From Flavobacteriaceae bacterium (GTDB taxonomy: Bacteria > Bacteroidota > Bacteroidia > Flavobacteriales > Flavobacteriaceae), in NCBI GenBank assembly GCA_029248885.1, contig JAQWIL010000037.1, positions 52,207 through 116,206 on the forward strand: DNA of 64,000 nt, written 5' to 3'. Positions 11,356 through 19,723 of the stretch are shown piece by piece (within the stretch, counting starts at the first letter, position 1; each line of letters opens with the position of its first letter). The notes beneath the pieces were generated by a model. It searched no databases and was not told the DNA's origin. It saw nothing but the letters and a program-made list of their open reading frames with translations. A program made the translations under genes and the position numbers.

Positions 11356-12330
11356 TTATTTCGGATTGACTTTGGCAATTAAAAACTTAACAAAAACACT
11401 CGTTAACCGAAAAGGCATGACTGTTTTTCTTCGACCAGAAAGGGTCGATGGAAAAACCCAAAAAAAGTGATTATGGGCTTTCACAATGGCCCAAACATGA
11501 CCATATTTAAAAATAAGGAAATAGAAGAGTCCCAAAAGGAAATCAAAGCCCAATCGAAAGATGATTATAAGAAGTAAGGGGAAAGCAGGTATGGTCTTTG
11601 TATAAGTCCAAAGAGAGTTGCGGATATTGTAGTATAACTTTTTCGGTTGATTGGTTGCCAATGTACCTCCACCCAAGTGTGCAACCTTTACATAGCCATT
11701 ACACATTGTAATCCAGTCTGCTGCCTTTCCCCGCACACACAAATCAATTTCTTCAAAATGCATAAAAAACCGTTCATCAAAACCGTCCAACTGGGTAAAA
11801 GCAGTTTTTCGAACCCAAAAAGCTGCTCCACTTGCCCAGGCCACTTTTTCAGGAATATCATATTGGCCTTGGTCTTTTTCACAATGGTGTAGATAACGAC
11901 CACGACAATACGGAAAGCCGAACATGTCTAAGTGACCACCAGCTGCACCAGCGTATTCGAAAATAGATTCGTCTTGATCAGAAACAATTTTTGGTTGTGC
12001 AAAACCAAGATGCTGTTGAGTTTCAAAAAGTTGTCGCATGGGGGCGACCCAATCCGAGCTCACACGAACATCGTTGTTGAGAAAGCAGTACAAGTCCGCA
12101 TCGATTTTGGAAACGGCCAAGTTGTACCCCTTCGCATATCCATAGTTTTTGTCGAGAGCCAAAATCTTAACTTTGGGAAAGTTATTTTTAACAACATCAA
12201 GAGAATCATCTGTTGATCCATTATCGACTACCCAAACTTCTGCATCTTCTTTATGAGTAACAACACTGTCTAAATAAGACGATAAGAGATCTTTTCCATT
12301 ATAATTCAGAATGAGGATTGCAACGTTCAT
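11356..12330 (-). CDS. family 2 glycosyltransferase
   Basis: A 324-aa glycosyltransferase of the GT-A fold. The N-terminus VAILILNYNGKDLL, the VDNGSTDDS motif (about 35-43) and FLNNDVRV metal-binding region (about 85-92) identify GT2, close to the rhamnosyltransferase-like subgroup that builds cell-surface polysaccharide. The acceptor-side motif HFEEIDLCVRG is present. A hydrophobic stretch near the C-terminus (about 245-270) may associate with the membrane. The start overlaps the stop of the upstream gene by 4 nt (ATGA), indicating translational coupling. Donor sugar and acceptor cannot be inferred. Confidence 0.9.
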   Translation of the reverse strand: MNVAILILNYNGKDLLSSYLDSVVTHKEDAEVWVVDNGSTDDSLDVVKNNFPKVKILALDKNYGYAKGYNLAVSKIDADLYCFLNNDVRVSSDWVAPMRQLFETQQHLGFAQPKIVSDQDESIFEYAGAAGGHLDMFGFPYCRGRYLHHCEKDQGQYDIPEKVAWASGAAFWVRKTAFTQLDGFDERFFMHFEEIDLCVRGKAADWITMCNGYVKVAHLGGGTLATNQPKKLYYNIRNSLWTYTKTIPAFPLLLIIIFRLGFDFLLGLFYFLIFKYGHVWAIVKAHNHFFWVFPSTLSGRRKTVMPFRLTSVFVKFLIAKVNPK

Positions 12331-12779
12331 ATCAGTTTATTTAACATGGGTAAATCTTCACAAAAGAGATACTGTTGATTCTCATAGTCAAAACTACAAT
12401 AATAGTGATTCAAGCCGTTGGTGACCATCATATATTGCGCATTAAAACTCATGTTGTATCGAGCGATTTGATCAAAAGTGTCTTGCGTAATGGAGACACT
12501 CGGTGCCTTACATTCTACTAAAACCTGGACACTTCCATCTGCCGAAAATACAATCACGTCAAATCGTTTTTGTAAACCAGCAAGTGTAAACTGCTTCTCA
12601 ACGTTTACCCATGACTTTGGTGCTTTCTTATCGTCTAGCAAATAGCGAACTACATGTTGCCGTACCCATTCCTCTGGCGTTAATACCACAAATTTTTTGC
12701 GAATTGGATCAAAGATGTACCGCTTGTTTTCACTACTTTTGGTCATCAATGAATATGCCTGAAATGCCAGTTTTTGCAT
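12327..12779 (-). CDS. orphan HsdR N-terminal (PD-(D/E)XK nuclease-like) protein
   Basis: A 150-aa protein resembling the isolated N-terminal domain of type I restriction enzyme R subunits. The segment RFDVIVFSADGSVQVLVECKAP (about 76-97) carries the D...ExK pattern of the PD-(D/E)XK nuclease fold, followed by a helix with QIARYN. There is no helicase domain and no hsdM or hsdS gene nearby, so it is not a restriction system by itself. The start chosen, MQKLAFQAYSLM, lies 4 nt after CAATTTTG (one mismatch from the -7 consensus); an upstream in-frame start would run into holA. It is coupled to the glycosyltransferase. Role unknown. Confidence 0.75.
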   Translation of the reverse strand: MQKLAFQAYSLMTKSSENKRYIFDPIRKKFVVLTPEEWVRQHVVRYLLDDKKAPKSWVNVEKQFTLAGLQKRFDVIVFSADGSVQVLVECKAPSVSITQDTFDQIARYNMSFNAQYMMVTNGLNHYYCSFDYENQQYLFCEDLPMLNKLI

Positions 12780-12801
12780 ATTGCAAAATTGAAAAAAAAC
12801 A

Positions 12802-13806
12802 TTGAACTCTCTACAAGACATTTTAAAAGACATTCAAGAAAGACGTTTTTCACCCATATATTTTTTAATGGGAGCAGAGTCATACTTCATTGATCGAATC
12901 GAGAAAGAGCTGTATCACAGTGTTGTTTCAGAAGAAGAACGTGCTTTTAATCAAGTCATTCTATATGGAAAAGACACAGCAGTCGATCAAATCCTAGATG
13001 CAGCCAAACGATTTCCGATGATGGCAGAATATCAGCTTGTGATTATTCGTGAGGCACAAGAGCTTTCTCGAGTCATTGATCAGCTGGAGAGTTATGTAAA
13101 CAATCCCCAACCATCAACAGTTTTAGTTGTTTGCTACAAGTACAAATCTATTGATAAGCGAAAAAAGCTCTACAAAGCTTTACAGCAACACGCCGTTTTG
13201 TTTGAGAGTAAGCAACTTTATGAAAATCAGGTTCCAGATTGGATTCAAAGGTGGGTAAAAAACAAAAAGCAAACCATAAATCTAAAGGCATCTCACCTTT
13301 TAGTTGAGTGCTTGGGAACTCATTTGAGTGCAATCGAACAATCCCTTGAAAAACTTCTACTTCTGGTAGATCGAGATCAGGAAATCACCGAAAATCACAT
13401 TGAAGAGCACATTGGGTTTAGCAAGGATTTTAATAATTTTGAGTTGCGGAAAGCTTTGGGAACTGGAAATGTTGCTCACGCACAACGGATCTGTCATTAC
13501 TTCTCGCTACACCCTCGTCAACATCCGATTATTGTAACCCTTTCTACCCTGCATCTTTTTTTTATGCAACTGCTGCAATATCATGGCTTGGAAAATCACA
13601 ACCCCAATCATGTTTCTGGAGTGCTTGGGATTCGTCCTTTTGCCGTTAAAGAATTTCAAGTTGCGGCAAAACGCTATCCCATGAAATCCATTTCCTTTAT
13701 TCTTGATAAAATACGAACTGCAGATATGAACTGCAAAGGCCTTGGCGTTGGCTCAATTTCTGAGAAAGCTATTTTGCGACAGTTGATTAACGATATCGGC
13801 GGTTAG
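12802..13806 (+). CDS. holA: DNA polymerase III delta subunit
   Basis: A 334-aa clamp-loader subunit that opens the beta sliding clamp. The N-terminus MNSLQDILKDIQERRFSPIY and FLMGAESYFIDRIEKEL are typical of Bacteroidota HolA, and the central VVCYKYKSIDKRKKLYKAL and C-terminal collar helices fit the family and its length. No ATG exists in frame before the conserved region because a stop lies at 12790-12792, so translation must start at the TTG at 12802. It is divergent from the nuclease-like gene (22-bp gap), and its stop overlaps the convergent E1 gene by 3 bp. Confidence 0.93.
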   Translation: MNSLQDILKDIQERRFSPIYFLMGAESYFIDRIEKELYHSVVSEEERAFNQVILYGKDTAVDQILDAAKRFPMMAEYQLVIIREAQELSRVIDQLESYVNNPQPSTVLVVCYKYKSIDKRKKLYKALQQHAVLFESKQLYENQVPDWIQRWVKNKKQTINLKASHLLVECLGTHLSAIEQSLEKLLLLVDRDQEITENHIEEHIGFSKDFNNFELRKALGTGNVAHAQRICHYFSLHPRQHPIIVTLSTLHLFFMQLLQYHGLENHNPNHVSGVLGIRPFAVKEFQVAAKRYPMKSISFILDKIRTADMNCKGLGVGSISEKAILRQLINDIGG

Positions 13807-16193
13807 TTCAGTTTGGGAAACTCTTTGGGGTCGTATTCATGCATCATTTTATAGGCAGCTTCAAGGATATCATCAAGACTTGGTTTTGAGAAGTAGTCTC
13901 CGTCTGATCCATATGCAGGGCGATGTGCTTTGGCAGATAAGGTCTCGGGTTTGCTGTCTAATAACGGAAATATATGTTGCTTTTCAAGTAGCTCATTTAA
14001 GATATAAGTAGCTCCACCTCCTGGCACATCCTCGTCAATAATCAACAAGCGATTTGTTTTCTCTATACTTTTTCGAATGTCCTTGCTCAAATCAAACGGT
14101 ATCAGAGATTGAATATCGATAACTTCAATATCGACCCCCATTTTATGCAACTCTTCCGCGGCTTCGAGAACGATTCGCAAGGTTGACCCATAGGAAACAA
14201 GGGTGATGTCCTTTCCTTTTCTCATGGTTTCGGTGGTTCCGAGTGGCACACAAAACTCCCCCAAGTTGTTGGGAAGTTTTTCTTTTAATCGATAGCCGTT
14301 TAAAGATTCAATGACAAGTGCTGGATCATTTCCCTTCAAAAGGGTATTGTACATTCCCGCAGCTTGAGTCATATTGCGAGGGACAAGAATATACATTCCA
14401 CGAAGGTTGTGTACCAGGCCACCCATTGGAGAACCAGAATGCCATATCCCTTCCAGTCGGTGTCCTCTTGTGCGAACGATAAGGGGACAGACTTGTTTTC
14501 CATTTGTTCGGTAGTGTAAAGTCGCCAAGTCATCGCTCATAACTTGTAGGGCATACAGTACATAATCCAAATACTGAATTTCTGCAATTGGACGAAGCCC
14601 ACGAAGAGCCATTCCAATTCCCTCACCAATAATAGTTGCTTCACGAATTCCGCGATCTGCTACACGCTCAACCCCAAAAATGGATTGCAATCCTTCTAGC
14701 CCTTGATTGACATCTCCGATTTTACCAGTGTCTTCTCCAAAAACAAGGAGTTTACTGTTTCTCTCAAATAAAGCTTTAAAGTTATCCCGAAGAATGATTC
14801 GACCGTCAACTTGCATGGCACCTTCATCATAGGTCGCACGAATCGGATCAACTTGCAAAGAAGAGGTTTGGGTTTCGTTGTAGAGATTGCTGCTGAATTT
14901 TGGCTGGATTTGTTCAAAATAATTCCTTGTCCATGATTGCAACTCTTCGGTTTGTGAGCTTGGGTACTGTCGCATGGTCCGAAGAGATTTTCGAGCAAGA
15001 GATGCAATTTTTTTACGGTTAATCGATTTGTCTTTAATCAGTCGATTCACTTCTTTTATTAATTCTTGATTTCCACATGCAGCCAGACAATCAACGAGTT
15101 GTTGTGCTTCTTCACGGATGGGCTTTAAACTGGCTTCCCAAGCGTCATTTTTTGCTTGTTTTGCTTGTTGTTGGGTTGATTTTTCAATCTCATTAAGCTC
15201 GGCTTCCGTGGCAATTTTACTGTCTAAAATCCAAGTTCTAAATTTTCGATTACAATCGTTTTCTTTTTCCCACTCGAGTCGTTCCTCAGATTTGTATCTC
15301 TCATGTGAACCAGATGTCGAATGTCCTTGCGGCTGGGTCAGTTCGGTTACGTGAATAAGCACAGGCACATGATGGGTTCGGGAAAGTTCTCCTGCCTTTT
15401 GAAAGGTGTGAATCAAGTTTGGATAATCCCAACCCTTAACTGTAAAAATCTCAAAACCTGCTTTAGTTTTACTTCGCTGAAATCCAGCTAATGCTTCAGA
15501 AATACTCCCTTTGATCGTTTGATAGCTGTTATCTACGGAAATACCATATTCATCATCCCATACGCTAATCACCATCGGAATTTGATGAACACCAGCAGCA
15601 TTTAATGACTCAAAAAAGAGTCCCTCACTTGTACTTGCATTGCCAATGGTACCCCATGCTACTTCCTTGCCATTTACAGAAAATTTGGTATCGTGAAAGA
15701 CCTCCTCAGTTCTGTAGAGTTTGGAAGCCATTGCAAGACCTACAAGGCGTGGCATTTGCGCAGCTGTACAGGATACATCAGAACTCGAGTTGTATCGATC
15801 GGTTTGACGCAACCATGTTCCGTTTTTGTCAATCAAGTCGGTGTTGTAATGCCCTCCCATCTGTCGGCCGGAAGACATGGGTTCATGATCGGGGTCGGTA
15901 TGTGCATACAAACCAGCAAACAATTGTTGAGGGGTCAGACTATCGATCGCCATCATAAAGGTTTGATCCCGATAGTAGCCAGAACGAAAGTCCCCTTTTT
16001 GAAAGGCCTTGGCCATGGCGATCTGTGGAAGTTCTTTCCCATCTCCAAATATGCCAAATTTTGCCTTTCCTGTTAATACTTCTTTTCGACCCAATAAACT
16101 CATCGCCCTACTCAGGCAAACAATCTCGTAATCTTTTAGGACCTCTTCCTTAAAAGATGTAAATGAAATTTCTGAAGTGAGTTCGTTTATCAT
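13803..16193 (-). CDS. fused alpha/beta E1 component of a 2-oxoacid dehydrogenase
   Basis: A 796-aa thiamine-diphosphate enzyme in which E1-alpha (about 1-380) and E1-beta (about 440-796) are joined in one chain. The alpha part has GSGRQMGGHY-like and GTIGNASTSEGLFFESLN cofactor motifs; the beta part has FGEDTGKIGDVNQGL, RGIREATIIGEGIGMAL and DEDVPGGGATYIL. Such fusions are common in Flavobacteriia and are usually called 2-oxoisovalerate (branched-chain) dehydrogenase E1, which would feed branched-chain acyl-CoA into fatty-acid synthesis; pyruvate specificity cannot be excluded. The E2 and E3 genes are not in the window. A perfect -7 box lies 14 nt before the ATG. Confidence 0.92.
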   Translation of the reverse strand: MINELTSEISFTSFKEEVLKDYEIVCLSRAMSLLGRKEVLTGKAKFGIFGDGKELPQIAMAKAFQKGDFRSGYYRDQTFMMAIDSLTPQQLFAGLYAHTDPDHEPMSSGRQMGGHYNTDLIDKNGTWLRQTDRYNSSSDVSCTAAQMPRLVGLAMASKLYRTEEVFHDTKFSVNGKEVAWGTIGNASTSEGLFFESLNAAGVHQIPMVISVWDDEYGISVDNSYQTIKGSISEALAGFQRSKTKAGFEIFTVKGWDYPNLIHTFQKAGELSRTHHVPVLIHVTELTQPQGHSTSGSHERYKSEERLEWEKENDCNRKFRTWILDSKIATEAELNEIEKSTQQQAKQAKNDAWEASLKPIREEAQQLVDCLAACGNQELIKEVNRLIKDKSINRKKIASLARKSLRTMRQYPSSQTEELQSWTRNYFEQIQPKFSSNLYNETQTSSLQVDPIRATYDEGAMQVDGRIILRDNFKALFERNSKLLVFGEDTGKIGDVNQGLEGLQSIFGVERVADRGIREATIIGEGIGMALRGLRPIAEIQYLDYVLYALQVMSDDLATLHYRTNGKQVCPLIVRTRGHRLEGIWHSGSPMGGLVHNLRGMYILVPRNMTQAAGMYNTLLKGNDPALVIESLNGYRLKEKLPNNLGEFCVPLGTTETMRKGKDITLVSYGSTLRIVLEAAEELHKMGVDIEVIDIQSLIPFDLSKDIRKSIEKTNRLLIIDEDVPGGGATYILNELLEKQHIFPLLDSKPETLSAKAHRPAYGSDGDYFSKPSLDDILEAAYKMMHEYDPKEFPKLN

Positions 16194-16207
16194 TTGGTAA
16201 TGGCGGA

Positions 16208-16215
16208 CAAATTTA
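16208..16215 (-). promoter_or_regulatory. -7 element for the E1 dehydrogenase gene
   Basis: TAAATTTG on the minus strand, exact match to TAnnTTTG, 14 nt before the start codon. No clear -33 element. Confidence 0.6.
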
Positions 16216-16250
16216 CAAATTTGTGCGGGAAACGGAATGACATGCTATCA

Positions 16251-19031
16251 TCAAAACCAACTTCTGGTAAATAAAGAAAGAAGTTGACTGGTTTGTACAG
16301 AGAGGGTAAAGCGAATTTTGGATGAATATGCTTTGTCATCAACTTCCCATCCGAGGTTTGAATACAATGGGAAATATAATCCCAGGTAATCCTGTATCAG
16401 GTTTAAGCTAAGGCCAGCATCGTAAATAAATCGATTTTTTTGTCCTCGGTTTTTAACCAAACCTATATCGCTGTAAACTTCAAGTCCACGCCAGAGAGTT
16501 GTACTTAAATTGGTAGACATCACCCATTGATTGGCCATTTGAGTTGGAATAAATGATTTAAACCCTCCTTCTGCAAGTATATATTGCTGACTAAAAAAAC
16601 CACTTGTTTCGGAACGACCCAAGAGGTTATACGTAAAGGAATAATCATTGACTCTTGAGATCCCAAAATCAAAATTTCCACTGTTGTTTTGATCAGAGAG
16701 TAATCCAATAAAAAATCGAAAAGTGTATTGTTTCCCTTCGCGATAGTATTTTCGATTCCGATAAGAGGCAGAAAATTTTGTAAATGAATCCCCCATTTGT
16801 AAAGCTGCACCGAATCCCCTCGATGTTGAGCTACTACTATTGGCATAAGTGTAAGTTAGTGAGCTGTTAAACGTACCGTCTTTAAGCTTCTTATTTTGAT
16901 CCTCTTGAAACAAAGAGACCAATTGAAGCCCAACAATGGAGCGTTTATTACTTGCTAAACCTTCGGGTCGAAAGGTCGCATCGATTTGTGGATTGAAACG
17001 ATAGTACCTTTGATTTTGATTAAAGTGGAAAGACTCTACGCCAGCTCTGTAAGAAATACTGGCTAGCTTTTTTTTCTGAAAATAGGATCGGTGTCGGATG
17101 GAAAACGAACCACTTAAGCTCATTTCTTTACTCCCATATTGCGGAGAAAAAAATATGGTAGTGGGTTGTCTGAGAATGAGTCCATTGTGAATCACCATTC
17201 CCATTAAAACACCATCATAGGCGTTGTATGTCAAATTGGGGGCAACATATGTCGTTGCGTAATGAGAGGATGGGATATCTTCAAACAAGCGAATTTTTCT
17301 GTCACGTTTTGCAAAACTGCTATTTAGACGAATATTGTTATTATTCGTGTTTATTTCTAAAACCCGCTGGTCAGGATTTAAAACGATTTTATCAACTTCT
17401 CTTTTATCGAATAATAAGTGTTGTTTCTCAGCCCCACCTTCAAGCCAAACAGATGAAACGAGTTGATCTTTTAAATAGCTATTAAGCTTTACAGGGTTTT
17501 GCGTTCTGGTATGGCTTGTCACTTCGAATTGAACCTGATTGTCCGATTTTCCAATTTGACGAATTGTATAATCCGTTAGCCCATTTTCGGTACAATAGTT
17601 CTCATAAAACCATTTGGCACGGTCTTCAAAAAACAATTCGAAATGATCTTGAATCGTTAGTGGGTTGACGTGATTTTTGCTCGTGAAGAGATTAAAAATA
17701 AACGCATCGATTTGTTGTTTGCCCAGTGTTTCTTCAAGGATTTTGATTCCCATGGCCGAACGAGAGCGCAAAGCGATTTTACGATTGTATTTTGTCAAGT
17801 CCTGACTTGGTGTATGTAGGGGTTGTACAAGGTTTCTACGATACACGAAAGCAGCTTGTAAATTGGTTTTTAAGGGAAAGGGAGCTTGTGCAAATTGATA
17901 GGACGAAAGCGGTGGGAATTCAGCCAAATTCCCGATCAATCGCAGTTCAGGAAAATAGGTTTCAACATACCGCATAAATAGGTAATGGGATAAACCATCA
18001 GTAAGCCACTTATTTTGACGGTAATTCTCAGGAAATTTGGACTGAACCAATTTTCGCATGAGGACTTGAGTGGCCTTGAGTTCAAATTGCTCTTGTATTG
18101 GGATCGGGCGTAGCGTATTTAGCAGCAAATCAAAGCCAATAATTGGATTTTGGTTGTAAAACTCTGCATCGATTAAAACGTATTGATTGTTCAGGTTTCC
18201 GAAAAACCCCTCTGCAAATTTCTGCATTCGTTTTGTGATTTCGACTCCTGCTTTGGCTGTCTCTAAATCATCTGCCAAGTCTGTAATTATCTCAAAATTA
18301 GACGAACCAAGGGATTTAAAATCATTTGTTTTCTTCAAATAAAATTCGAGGTCACTCTGCATTTGATCTTCCGTTTGCCAACAACCATTTCGCAAAATCC
18401 CTTTTATTGATGGGGTTATGGTATAATCTTCTGGAAAGCAAATGGTGAACTTTGCAGAAGAGCGTGATGCAGATCGATCGTTAAACCCATAATTTGAGTC
18501 GAGAATCCATTGCCCGTCTATACTCTGATTTGCGAATTGCAGAAACCCATTTCTAAAGCTGATTTCACCAGTTTTATTGATTCCATACCCAGTGAAGTCA
18601 TCCTTAGGTAGTGTAATGGTGTAAGAAGCGGAAAATGCAATTGAATCTTGTGGTTGAATGGGCGTTGTTAAATGAATTGCCACAATGTCTTTTTGTCTCT
18701 CAAGTCGATACCAGTTTAAACGATCTTGCGCAGTGTCAAAAGCATGAATTTTAGTATTTCCTTTTTCATCCGATTTGGATTTTTCAAATTGGAAATTGAA
18801 TTCTTGTGCAAGTTTGGCAGCCAAGGGGGTTGACGTCTCACTATAAGCGTGATTCCAATCATAAAGATAAAGAGTGTCCAAAGCAATGCTGCCTGCGTTG
18901 GTATAGCGAAATAGCTGATTTACTTCAATTAGTCCACCCAATGGATCGACTTGTGCATCAATTTCATCGTATTGCTGTGCGAAGCAAAACGAAATTTGAA
19001 AAATTAAGAGTTGGCAAAACCGTTTTTTCAA
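16251..19031 (-). CDS. M1 aminopeptidase-like protein without zinc motif, with probable outer-membrane barrel
   Basis: A 926-aa secreted protein. Residues 1-18 are a signal peptide (LLIFQISFCFAQQ cleavage region). Residues about 20-540 follow the M1 aminopeptidase pattern (N-terminal beta domain, then a helical region with KWLTDGLSHYLFMRYVETYFPE), but where HExxH should stand the sequence reads KATQVLMRKLVQ, and no HExxH occurs elsewhere. Residues about 590-926 are alternating beta strands rich in aromatic residues and end in ...TRSWF, as outer-membrane beta-barrels do. It is probably a catalytically dead peptidase-like surface protein. The start is a TTG, 2 nt after the LOG-gene stop; no ATG is available in frame. 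Confidence 0.75.
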   Translation of the reverse strand: MKKRFCQLLIFQISFCFAQQYDEIDAQVDPLGGLIEVNQLFRYTNAGSIALDTLYLYDWNHAYSETSTPLAAKLAQEFNFQFEKSKSDEKGNTKIHAFDTAQDRLNWYRLERQKDIVAIHLTTPIQPQDSIAFSASYTITLPKDDFTGYGINKTGEISFRNGFLQFANQSIDGQWILDSNYGFNDRSASRSSAKFTICFPEDYTITPSIKGILRNGCWQTEDQMQSDLEFYLKKTNDFKSLGSSNFEIITDLADDLETAKAGVEITKRMQKFAEGFFGNLNNQYVLIDAEFYNQNPIIGFDLLLNTLRPIPIQEQFELKATQVLMRKLVQSKFPENYRQNKWLTDGLSHYLFMRYVETYFPELRLIGNLAEFPPLSSYQFAQAPFPLKTNLQAAFVYRRNLVQPLHTPSQDLTKYNRKIALRSRSAMGIKILEETLGKQQIDAFIFNLFTSKNHVNPLTIQDHFELFFEDRAKWFYENYCTENGLTDYTIRQIGKSDNQVQFEVTSHTRTQNPVKLNSYLKDQLVSSVWLEGGAEKQHLLFDKREVDKIVLNPDQRVLEINTNNNNIRLNSSFAKRDRKIRLFEDIPSSHYATTYVAPNLTYNAYDGVLMGMVIHNGLILRQPTTIFFSPQYGSKEMSLSGSFSIRHRSYFQKKKLASISYRAGVESFHFNQNQRYYRFNPQIDATFRPEGLASNKRSIVGLQLVSLFQEDQNKKLKDGTFNSSLTYTYANSSSSTSRGFGAALQMGDSFTKFSASYRNRKYYREGKQYTFRFFIGLLSDQNNSGNFDFGISRVNDYSFTYNLLGRSETSGFFSQQYILAEGGFKSFIPTQMANQWVMSTNLSTTLWRGLEVYSDIGLVKNRGQKNRFIYDAGLSLNLIQDYLGLYFPLYSNLGWEVDDKAYSSKIRFTLSVQTSQLLSLFTRSWF

Positions 19032-19033
19032 GT

Positions 19034-19720
19034 TTAAAAGTTTGGTCCTGTATCCGTATCAGAATAATACTGTTTGAGTAAATCGATGACTTCATCTGCC
19101 GTATCAACACAGCTGAATAGATCTAAATCTCCTTCACTTATGGTGTTGTTTTGCGCTAAGAGGGTTTGTTTTAGCCAGTCAATGAGTCCAGTCCAAAACG
19201 AAGTTCCCACGAGAATAATTGGGATTTTTTTGATTTTAGAGGTTTGGATAAGCGTGATTGCCTCCATCAATTCATCGAGAGTGCCAAACCCACCAGGTAA
19301 AACAACAAATGCCTGTGCATATTTGACAAACATCACCTTGCGAACAAAGAAATAGTCAAAATTAATCATTCGATCCTTGTCGATATAGTTGTTATGATTT
19401 TCCTCAAAAGGCAAATCAATGGTTAGCCCTACAGAGGCACCACCAGCTTCTTGCGCTCCTTTGTTTGCAGCTTCCATAATTCCTGGTCCACCACCAGTAA
19501 TGATTCCAAATCCAAGATCAACAATTCGCTGTGCGATTTCACTCGCCAATTTGTAATTGGGATGTATGTTTGGCGTTCGAGCTGATCCAAAAATCGAAAT
19601 ACAGGGGTTGTGAAGTCCCATTTTTTCAAATCCCTCGACAAATTCTCCCATGATTTTGAATAACATCCATGAGTTTTTTGTCTTTAATTCATTCCAACCT
19701 GATGCATAATTTTTATCCAT
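19034..19720 (-). CDS. LOG family protein (nucleoside 5'-monophosphate phosphoribohydrolase-like)
   Basis: A 228-aa cytosolic Rossmann-fold protein of the LOG/TIGR00730 family, which hydrolyses the N-glycosidic bond of (cytokinin) nucleoside monophosphates. The diagnostic motifs GGGPGIMEAANKGA (about 76-89) and PGGFGTLDELMEA (about 142-154) are present, including the catalytic Arg/Glu region. It sits 3 nt after uvrA and 2 nt before the peptidase-like gene, so the three form one transcript. In bacteria these proteins are often annotated as lysine decarboxylases by mistake. Confidence 0.92.
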   Translation of the reverse strand: MDKNYASGWNELKTKNSWMLFKIMGEFVEGFEKMGLHNPCISIFGSARTPNIHPNYKLASEIAQRIVDLGFGIITGGGPGIMEAANKGAQEAGGASVGLTIDLPFEENHNNYIDKDRMINFDYFFVRKVMFVKYAQAFVVLPGGFGTLDELMEAITLIQTSKIKKIPIILVGTSFWTGLIDWLKQTLLAQNNTISEGDLDLFSCVDTADEVIDLLKQYYSDTDTGPNF

Positions 19721-19723
19721 AGT

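Noticed and set aside
12327..13806. Type I restriction-modification locus
   Set aside because: Only an isolated HsdR N-terminal-like domain is present; hsdM, hsdS and the helicase part are missing.
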